DNA from: Clostridia bacterium
GTDB taxonomy: Bacteria > Bacillota > Clostridia > Oscillospirales > Acutalibacteraceae
Length of the DNA stretch: 5,191 nucleotides
Direction of reading: 5' to 3'
NCBI GenBank assembly: GCA_030536195.1
Contig: JAUNQL010000089.1
Span: forward strand, 1 to 5,191
In this document: piece by piece, positions 1-5,191 of the stretch
Numbering within the stretch: the first letter of the stretch is position 1
Layout: each line of letters starts with the position of its first letter
Program-made: the position numbers and the translations under genes
Notes under the pieces: model-generated
What the model was told of the DNA's origin: nothing
The model's input: only the letters and a program-made list of their open reading frames with translations
The model's database searches: none

Positions 1-1
1 T

Positions 2-2494
2 AAACTTGTTTCTAAGGCTCATACGGAGCACTTTTATCACAGACCAATTACACTCAAATCTGATCTCATTGAGCACCGTGAAGGCCTCCTTATAGGTTCT
101 GCCTGTGAGGCAGGTGAGCTCTATCGTGCAATAGAGGACGGCGAGCCAGAGGAGAGGATTTTGGAACTCGTTGACTTCTATGACTATATGGAAATTCAGC
201 CTCTTGGTAACAACGAGTTTAAACTTCGTCCGACTTACGAAAAGGACAAGACAACAAAGCAAGAGGTACAGTTGCCTCCAAGATATGGCTCAATGCGTGA
301 ACTTGAGGATGTCAACAGACGCATCTTGGCCCTTGCAATTGATGCGGGCAAGATGTGCGTTGCAACCGGCGACGTTCACTTCCTTGAACCAGAGGATGCC
401 AAGTACCGTACCATCCTTATGGCTGGTCAGGGCTATCGCGATGCCGAAATGCAAGCACCTCTTTATTTCAAAACAACAGACGAGATGCTTGCTGACTTTA
501 CTTACCTTGGCGAGGATATGGCACGCAGGGTAGTTATTGAAAATCCTAACAAGATTGCCGATATGGTAGAGGCTATCCGTCCAGTGCCAGCTGGCAACTT
601 CCCACCATCTATCGATGGTGCAGAGCAAGAGCTTCAGGACCTCTGTTGGGACAAGGCACGCGAACTCTATGGTGATCCAGTTCCAGAGTATGTTGCAGAG
701 CGTCTCTCAAAGGAACTTGATTCTATTATCAAAAATGGTTTCGCAGTACTCTATATGATTGCGCAGAAACTTGTATATAACTCAGAGGAGCACGGCTATC
801 ATGTTGGCTCCCGTGGATCCGTTGGTTCATCATTTGTTGCGAACGCATCTGGTATTTCAGAGGTTAATCCACTAGCTCCTCACTACAGATGCCCTAACAA
901 GGACTGTAAGCACACAGAGTTCTTCTTAAATGGTGAGGTTGGTTCTGGTTATGACCTCCCACCAAAGGACTGCCCAGAATGCGGCACGCCTATGGTACGA
1001 GACGGTCACGATATCCCATTTGAAACCTTCCTAGGTTTCAAGGGCGACAAGTCGCCAGATATCGATCTCAACTTCTCGGGTGAGTACCAAGCAAGGGCGC
1101 ACCGCTACACAATCGAACTCTTTGGTGATGACCACGTGTTCAAAGCTGGCACAGTTGCTACTGTTGCTGACAAGACTGCTTTTGGCTATGCTCGAAAGTA
1201 CCTTGAGGAGAAGGGCATCATTGCCAACTCCGCAGAGGTACAGCGCCTAACTGACGGTTGTACCGGCGTTAAGCGTACAACAGGCCAGCACCCAGGCGGC
1301 ATGGTAGTTGTTCCAAATGATTATGACGTCTATGACTTCACAGCAGTACAGTACCCAGCCGACGACGCTGATAAGGGAATGATGACAACACACTTCGACT
1401 TCCATTTCCTTCACGATACAATTTTGAAACTTGATAACCTCGGACACGATGTTCCGACAATGTACAAGTACCTTGAGGATATGACTGGCATTCCAGTTAT
1501 GAGTGTCGATATCTGTGATCCTAAGCTATATGAACTTTTTACGAGTACAGAACCTCTTGGTATAAAGCCAGAGGATATCGACAACTGTGAGACGGGTACG
1601 CTCTCAATTCCAGAGATGGGTACAGGCTTTGTTCGAGGTATGCTTATGGAGTGTAAGCCAAAGAACTTCTCTGACCTTCTCCAGATTTCTGGTCTGTCCC
1701 ACGGTACCGATGTATGGCTTGGCAATGCGCAGGAGCTTATTCACAATGGCACCTGCACAATTTCAGAGGTTATCGGTACACGTGACAACATAATGGTTGC
1801 ACTTATGCATTACGGTCTTGAACCGGATATGGCATTCAAGATTATGGAAATTGTTCGTAAGGGTAAAGCGACCAAACTTTTGACAGAGGACCATGTAAAA
1901 GCAATGAAGGAGAATAATGTTCCGGACTGGTACATTGACTCCTGCTACAAGATTAAGTACATGTTCCCAAAGGCTCATGCCGCAGCATATGTATCAGCTG
2001 CACTTCGCCTTGCTTGGTACAAGCTTTATAAACCGATTGAGTACTATGCGACATTCCTTACAGTTCGAGGCGAGGACATTGATGCAAGTTCAATTTTGGC
2101 AAAGCCAGAGGAACTCTGTGCTAAAATTGCTGCTATTAGTGCAAAGCCTAATATGAACAAGAAAGACGAAAATGAAATCATGTGTCTTCAAGTTGTGCTT
2201 GAAATGAAAGCACGAGGTGTAGAGTTCTTGCCGGTTGACCTCTATAAATCTAAGGCAACTGTTTACACAATAGAGGACAACAAGATTCGTCTCGCATTTA
2301 CATCAATTAAGGGTCTTGGTGCATCCGCTGCGACCTCTCTTGAGAAAGCAAAGGATGACGGAGAGGGAGCATACCTCTCTATTGATGACCTTCAAAGACG
2401 TTCGGGAATCTCATCTGCTGTTGTGACCTCACTCAAGGAAATGGGCTCCCTCGAGGGTATCCCAGAGAGTAGCCAGATGAGTTTGTTTGGTTAA
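2..2494 (+). CDS. polC: DNA polymerase III alpha subunit, PolC type (5' end outside window)
   Basis: This is the catalytic subunit of the replicative DNA polymerase of low-GC Gram-positive bacteria. The frame is open from base 2, so 830 C-terminal residues are visible of a protein usually about 1,400-1,450 long. The N-terminal domains, first PHP half and inserted 3'-5' exonuclease lie upstream. Visible in order: the second PHP segment (GSACEAGE at 32-39, GDVHF near 123-127); the palm motif GSRGSVGSS at 269-277; a four-cysteine zinc site (C297, C302, C324, C327); PDIDLNF with catalytic D353 and D355; QHPGG at 429-433; the third catalytic aspartate D478 in KLDNLG; FPKAHAAAYV at 655-664; and a helix-hairpin-helix-like IKGLG near 769-773. 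The C-terminus SQMSLFG matches the beta-clamp-binding pattern QL[S/D]LF. All catalytic residues are present and there is no frameshift. The TTG at 161 is an internal leucine codon, not a start. Confidence 0.97.
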   Translation, partial: KLVSKAHTEHFYHRPITLKSDLIEHREGLLIGSACEAGELYRAIEDGEPEERILELVDFYDYMEIQPLGNNEFKLRPTYEKDKTTKQEVQLPPRYGSMRELEDVNRRILALAIDAGKMCVATGDVHFLEPEDAKYRTILMAGQGYRDAEMQAPLYFKTTDEMLADFTYLGEDMARRVVIENPNKIADMVEAIRPVPAGNFPPSIDGAEQELQDLCWDKARELYGDPVPEYVAERLSKELDSIIKNGFAVLYMIAQKLVYNSEEHGYHVGSRGSVGSSFVANASGISEVNPLAPHYRCPNKDCKHTEFFLNGEVGSGYDLPPKDCPECGTPMVRDGHDIPFETFLGFKGDKSPDIDLNFSGEYQARAHRYTIELFGDDHVFKAGTVATVADKTAFGYARKYLEEKGIIANSAEVQRLTDGCTGVKRTTGQHPGGMVVVPNDYDVYDFTAVQYPADDADKGMMTTHFDFHFLHDTILKLDNLGHDVPTMYKYLEDMTGIPVMSVDICDPKLYELFTSTEPLGIKPEDIDNCETGTLSIPEMGTGFVRGMLMECKPKNFSDLLQISGLSHGTDVWLGNAQELIHNGTCTISEVIGTRDNIMVALMHYGLEPDMAFKIMEIVRKGKATKLLTEDHVKAMKENNVPDWYIDSCYKIKYMFPKAHAAAYVSAALRLAWYKLYKPIEYYATFLTVRGEDIDASSILAKPEELCAKIAAISAKPNMNKKDENEIMCLQVVLEMKARGVEFLPVDLYKSKATVYTIEDNKIRLAFTSIKGLGASAATSLEKAKDDGEGAYLSIDDLQRRSGISSAVVTSLKEMGSLEGIPESSQMSLFG

Positions 2495-2497
2495 TAT

Positions 2498-2504
2498 AAG
2501 GAGG
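2498..2504 (+). promoter_or_regulatory. Ribosome binding site of the 103-residue protein
   Basis: A perfect AAGGAGG lies 7 bases before the ATG at 2512 and only 3 bases after the polC stop. It fixes the start of the small downstream gene and supports that gene being real and well translated. Confidence 0.88.
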
Positions 2505-2511
2505 AATAATT

Positions 2512-2823
2512 ATGATAGGACTTGGAAAATGGCAACTTGATATCTCTGTCCCAATGCTTAAGGTTCAACCAATTTTGACCATTGCAGACAACAATGGTAA
2601 ATATGAATTTACAGTTGACGCAAGCGGTTTTGGCGTTACGCCAGCAATCAATCTTGTCAATACTGTAGAAGAGGGCAACACTTTGAAAGTACGTGCGCAG
2701 GTACCTATGCTTAACCTTGGTGACATTGAGGGTAAGATTACTTTTGAGGGCGTGCATTGTACTGGTGAAGTCAATGTCCCAATGCTTGGTAAAATCACCG
2801 TCAAAGGTGTGAGAGTAGGTTAA
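2512..2823 (+). CDS. Small beta-rich protein of unknown function with three VPML motifs
   Basis: I do not recognise a named family for this 103-residue protein. It has no signal peptide, no membrane segment and only one cysteine (C83). The composition is dominated by alternating hydrophobic and polar residues with Gly, Val, Thr and Asn, which suggests an all-beta fold. It begins GLGKW, contains DNNGKYEF at 26-33, and carries the tetrapeptide VPML three times (13-16, 64-67, 89-92), each at or next to a predicted strand. A perfect AAGGAGG 7 bases upstream makes it a convincing gene. It starts 17 bases after polC, and its stop is separated by one base from the ATG of the prenyl synthase, so it is probably co-transcribed with both and translationally coupled to the latter. 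A role linked to prenyl lipids is only a guess from position; a soluble binding or scaffold protein is equally possible. Confidence 0.85.
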   Translation: MIGLGKWQLDISVPMLKVQPILTIADNNGKYEFTVDASGFGVTPAINLVNTVEEGNTLKVRAQVPMLNLGDIEGKITFEGVHCTGEVNVPMLGKITVKGVRVG

Positions 2824-2824
2824 A

Positions 2825-3952
2825 ATGAGCGCTATAAACACTTTTAACGCTTTTCTTGAAGAGAACTATCCAAGACTTGATTCCAAGATAGATTTCTTTA
2901 ACAAGACAATGCTTCAAGAGGCGCCAGAAGGATTTACAAGGTCAATGTCTTATTTCACCCATATCAACTCTGGTGGCAAGATGCTTCGTGGCGTCCTTGC
3001 CAACATGGGTTATTACATTATGGGTGGAGAAGGTGACATAGATTATTCGGATGACCTTGCAATGTCACTTGAAATCTTTCAGTCTTCTATCCTGATTCAT
3101 GATGACCTTCTTGATCACGGCAACACACGCCGCGGCAAGGAGACAACTCATGTAAGGATATTCAATGAGTTTAATATCACTAACGCCAAGGTGCTTGAGG
3201 ACAGCCCAGATGTCATGAAGGACCTTGTAAATGGTGTGTCCGTAGCACTTGGCTATGTGGGCCTCTATGAGGCATATAACAAGCTCCTCTCGGCTTACTC
3301 TGACAATCCAAATATCTATCGCCTCTTAAAAGAATATAACCATATGGTTATCAAGACAGTTGAGGGTGGAATAATGGATGTTGTAATTCCATTCTCTGAG
3401 AGATATAAGGATCAAATTCCAGTACAGAGTCCAATCAATGCCGACCCATTTGTGGTGATTGAGAACCTTGCAACACTCAAGACTGCTTACTACACAACTA
3501 TGGGTCCAATCGTGCTTGGTATGATCCTCGCCGGTGCGACAGAGGAGCAGACACAGGCTGTGTCTGATGTCATGCTCGACACTGGTCTCGCATTCCAAAT
3601 TCAGGATGACCTCCTCGGCATCTACGCCGACCAGGATGTCCTTGGCAAGGATGTTGGCGCGGATGTCTCCGAGTACAAGCAGACCTTCCTCTATGCCTAT
3701 GTCAAGGCAAATGATGAGGACGCTTTGAATGAACTTAACAAGTTCTACGGTGATAATAAAATTGACGCCAGTGGCGTCAAAGCGGTTCAGGATATTTTCA
3801 ATAGGACCGGTGCTTACCAATTTGCTCACGATAAGATGGAGTTCCATTACAGCAGGGCAAAGGAAAGACTCTCAAAAATTGACTTCCTCGATGATGAGGG
3901 TAAAGAGTTAATTTTGGGCTTTATTGAATATCTTGAGCAACGCAAAAAATAA
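2825..3952 (+). CDS. Trans-polyprenyl diphosphate synthase family protein
   Basis: This family condenses isopentenyl diphosphate head-to-tail with an allylic diphosphate, in the cytoplasm, to make C15 to C40-50 prenyl diphosphates for quinone, carotenoid or other lipid products. Visible motifs: GGKMLRG at 50-56 (usual form GGKRxRP); the first aspartate-rich motif DDLLD at 93-97 followed by R102-R103-G; KT at 219-220; the second aspartate-rich motif QDDLLG at 260-265, with Gly where Asp is commoner; then GK at 274-275 and a D-x4-K-x-T-type segment near 280-287. Five residues before the first motif is a small Ser (S88) rather than an aromatic residue, which in this family tends to allow products longer than FPP. 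At 375 residues it is longer than the usual 290-330, with extra sequence around 115-135. Only a weak AGGT lies upstream, and the previous stop is one base away, so translation is probably coupled. Exact product length cannot be read from the sequence. Confidence 0.93.
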   Translation: MSAINTFNAFLEENYPRLDSKIDFFNKTMLQEAPEGFTRSMSYFTHINSGGKMLRGVLANMGYYIMGGEGDIDYSDDLAMSLEIFQSSILIHDDLLDHGNTRRGKETTHVRIFNEFNITNAKVLEDSPDVMKDLVNGVSVALGYVGLYEAYNKLLSAYSDNPNIYRLLKEYNHMVIKTVEGGIMDVVIPFSERYKDQIPVQSPINADPFVVIENLATLKTAYYTTMGPIVLGMILAGATEEQTQAVSDVMLDTGLAFQIQDDLLGIYADQDVLGKDVGADVSEYKQTFLYAYVKANDEDALNELNKFYGDNKIDASGVKAVQDIFNRTGAYQFAHDKMEFHYSRAKERLSKIDFLDDEGKELILGFIEYLEQRKK

Positions 3953-3955
3953 TTC

Positions 3956-3984
3956 TTGTATGGTCACTATATTAAGAGTATAAT
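3956..3984 (+). promoter_or_regulatory. Sigma-70-type promoter for the Nudix gene
   Basis: A perfect -10 hexamer TATAAT (3979-3984) is preceded, with an ideal 17-base spacer, by TTGTAT (3956-3961), which keeps only the TTG of the -35 consensus. Transcription would start near 3991 and give a leader of about 40 bases. It lies in the only gap longer than 20 bases between genes, which supports a new transcription unit here. The weak -35 may mean modest strength or the need for an activator. Confidence 0.55.
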
Positions 3985-4001
3985 AATTCCAAATTGTCTA
4001 C

Positions 4002-4015
4002 GGCGCGTATGCGCT
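4002..4015 (+). other. Short GC-rich hairpin in the leader of the Nudix gene
   Basis: GCGC (4003-4006) can pair with GCGC (4011-4014) across the loop GTAT, with one further G-U pair at 4002/4015. It ends 3 bases before the ribosome binding site, so it could modulate ribosome access. It is too short and lacks the following T-run for a terminator, and may be chance. Confidence 0.25.
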
Positions 4016-4018
4016 ATC

Positions 4019-4024
4019 GGAGGG
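4019..4024 (+). promoter_or_regulatory. Ribosome binding site of the Nudix gene
   Basis: GGAGGG lies 7 bases before the ATG at 4032, which fixes this as the start. It is consistent with the N-terminal domain being part of the translated protein. Confidence 0.8.
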
Positions 4025-4031
4025 TATTGTT

Positions 4032-4751
4032 ATGCTTGGCAAATTTGTCAGGGTTCGAGTAACAATCCCAATTAATTCAGTAGATGATAATGGACTTATT
4101 TACAAACTGAATTATGGTGAGATTGATCTCGTGACCTCAAGCGGACGTAAAACGCTCAAGGCGTTTGTCCTTGGCATTAATCATCCCGTTGCCATCTTTG
4201 ATGGTAGAGTTAATGCGACCTGTGAAAAGAACGGTGAAACCTATTATCTCGTTGCTCCAAAGAGCAAGAGATTTATTATCCACGACATTAATGCGGCGCT
4301 CGAATTTTTCGAGCCAGACAGCATTACATGTCTTTACGAGCGCTCCTGTGGCGCTATCGTTTATCGCAAGATAAATGATGAATACAGGTACCTTGTTATC
4401 AAAAATAAACGCAGCGCCCACTGGAGCTTCCCAAAAGGACATGTGGAGCTCGGCGAGACCGATGAGGACACCGCGCGCCGCGAGGTACTGGAGGAGACTG
4501 GCCTTCATATCAATATCATTGATGGATTTATGGCCACATCCGAGTACTTGATTCAGGGCAGGGTTGAGAAAACAGTAAACATCTATGTTGCAGGCACTAC
4601 TGATACAAACACCAAAATTCAGGAGTCCGAAATAGAGGATTACTCTTGGCTCAATTACGACTCGGTTTTGAAGCGTCTTAAGTTTGATAATGACAAGAAA
4701 ATATTATCGGATGCTCGCGACTTCCTTATTTCAAAGGGACTCGTTGAGTAA
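4032..4751 (+). CDS. Nudix hydrolase with N-terminal PPase-like domain
   Basis: Residues about 103-239 form a Nudix hydrolase, a Mg2+-dependent enzyme that cleaves a nucleoside diphosphate linked to another group. The Nudix box GX5EX7REUXEEXGU is perfect from G136 to L158 (E142, R150-E151, E154-E155, G157). The preceding SCGAIVYR and WSFPKGH resemble the Ap4A hydrolase/MutT-like branch, but the substrate is not determinable. Residues 1-95 look like the short inorganic-pyrophosphatase-type domain of clostridia: GKFVRVRV at the start, YKLNYG at 24-29, AFVLGI at 44-49, PV..F.G.V at 52-60 and YYLVAP at 71-76. The acidic residues expected between the NYG and LG motifs are replaced by SSGRKTLK, so PPase catalysis is doubtful and a binding or regulatory role is more likely. 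No signal peptide or membrane segment is seen. The gene has its own likely promoter and sits 11 bases ahead of the membrane-protein gene, probably as an operon. The N-terminal assignment is from remembered family patterns. Confidence 0.93.
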   Translation: MLGKFVRVRVTIPINSVDDNGLIYKLNYGEIDLVTSSGRKTLKAFVLGINHPVAIFDGRVNATCEKNGETYYLVAPKSKRFIIHDINAALEFFEPDSITCLYERSCGAIVYRKINDEYRYLVIKNKRSAHWSFPKGHVELGETDEDTARREVLEETGLHINIIDGFMATSEYLIQGRVEKTVNIYVAGTTDTNTKIQESEIEDYSWLNYDSVLKRLKFDNDKKILSDARDFLISKGLVE

Positions 4752-4757
4752 GAGGAG
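4752..4757 (+). promoter_or_regulatory. Ribosome binding site of the membrane-protein gene
   Basis: GAGGAG begins directly after the Nudix stop codon and lies 5 bases before the ATG at 4763. It supports that start and co-transcription of the two genes. Confidence 0.75.
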
Positions 4758-4762
4758 TAGTT

Positions 4763-5191
4763 ATGGCAGAATCACTTGCTAGCAACTTAGTCGAATTTTT
4801 TGGTACCGATGGTGGTACATTTGTAAATTATCTAATAGTTTTCTTTATTTCAATGCTTCCTATCTTGGAACTTCGTGGAGGTCTCGTTGCAGCATTTCTC
4901 CTTCACTTGCCACTTATCCCGGCAATGATAGTTTGCTACATAGGTAACATGCTTCCAATCCCATTCCTTTTGATGTTCGTTAAGAAGGTCCTTCATTGGC
5001 TTGGCAAATTCAAGCTTTTCAAGCCGTTCATCAACTGGCTCGAAAATCGTGGCCAGCAGAAGGCCAAGGAGATGAAGGAGAAAGAGGAAAAATGGGAAGA
5101 GTGGGGACTCATGGCATTCGTTGCAATCCCACTTCCAGGTACAGGTGGTTGGACAGGTTCACTTGTTGCAGCATTCCTCAACTTGGATAAC
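4763..5191 (+). CDS. Small multidrug export-type membrane protein, COG2426-like (3' end outside window)
   Basis: The frame is open to the last base, giving 143 N-terminal residues of an integral membrane protein. It resembles the COG2426 / putative small multi-drug export family, whose transport role is a weakly supported name rather than a proven activity. Visible are hydrophobic segments at about 20-35 and 40-73, with SMLPILELRGG at 30-40 and GNMLPIPFLL at 61-70. A strongly charged, probably cytoplasmic helical stretch follows at about 95-114 (rich in Lys, Glu and Gln). Then comes a second hydrophobic segment with PLPGTGGWTGSLVAAF at 123-138. The family is usually about 150-180 residues, so perhaps 10-40 residues are missing. 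The start is set by GAGGAG 5 bases upstream. It lies 11 bases after the Nudix gene and is probably in its operon, but no shared function can be deduced. Confidence 0.88.
   Translation, partial: MAESLASNLVEFFGTDGGTFVNYLIVFFISMLPILELRGGLVAAFLLHLPLIPAMIVCYIGNMLPIPFLLMFVKKVLHWLGKFKLFKPFINWLENRGQQKAKEMKEKEEKWEEWGLMAFVAIPLPGTGGWTGSLVAAFLNLDN

Noticed and set aside
161..2494. A 777-residue gene starting with TTG at 161
   Set aside because: The same frame is open to base 2 and the upstream 53 residues are clear PolC PHP-domain sequence (HREGLLIGSACEAGE), so 161 is an internal leucine codon.
2548..2787. The three near-identical VPML-coding segments as a DNA repeat or recombination site
   Set aside because: The identity is limited to about 12 bases with synonymous differences and unequal spacing, so it is better explained at protein level.
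2491..2841. Minus-strand open frame of 116 codons across the small-protein gene
   Set aside because: It is antisense to a gene with a perfect ribosome binding site and overlaps both neighbours; its translation has no recognisable features.
3326..3847. Minus-strand open frame of 173 codons
   Set aside because: It lies wholly inside the well-supported prenyl synthase gene, has no ribosome binding site or family motif that I see, and looks like a shadow frame.
4002..4020. Possible rho-independent terminator after the prenyl synthase
   Set aside because: The stem is only 4-5 base pairs and is followed by the ribosome binding site rather than a T-run.
4996..5190. Plus-strand open frame of 64 codons at the right end
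   Set aside because: It overlaps the membrane-protein frame, which matches a known family and is open to the edge; the alternative has no ribosome binding site and no motif.

Overview
The window is compact bacterial DNA with five protein-coding genes, all on the + strand. Two are cut by the window edges: polC at the left and a membrane-protein gene at the right. The Gram-positive-type replicative polymerase PolC, strong AAGGAGG-like ribosome binding sites and very short gaps point to Bacillota. A clostridial lineage is plausible given the PPase-like domain and the small-multidrug-export-type protein, but this finer placement is a low-confidence inference. No rRNA, tRNA, CRISPR array, insertion sequence or phage gene was seen.

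Left block (2-3952): the C-terminal 830 residues of PolC are followed after 17 bases by a 103-residue protein of unknown function. One base later comes a 375-residue trans-polyprenyl diphosphate synthase. The spacing suggests one transcription unit that joins chromosome replication to isoprenoid chain elongation, with the small protein translationally coupled to the prenyl synthase.

Middle (3953-4031): a 79-base gap holds the only convincing promoter of the window, a perfect TATAAT with a weak -35 at 17-base spacing. It also holds a short GC-rich hairpin just upstream of a good ribosome binding site. No rho-independent terminator is visible, so read-through from the left block is possible.

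Right block (4032-5191): a two-domain protein has an N-terminal region resembling a degenerate clostridial inorganic-pyrophosphatase-like domain, fused to a Nudix hydrolase with a perfect Nudix box. After 11 bases comes the start of a COG2426-type (putative small multidrug export) membrane protein, which runs off the end.

Most of this is ordinary housekeeping sequence and I do not see a clearly new multi-gene system. The points most worth a second look are the PPase-like/Nudix fusion, the unassigned small protein with three VPML motifs coupled to the prenyl synthase, and the departures from consensus in that synthase.
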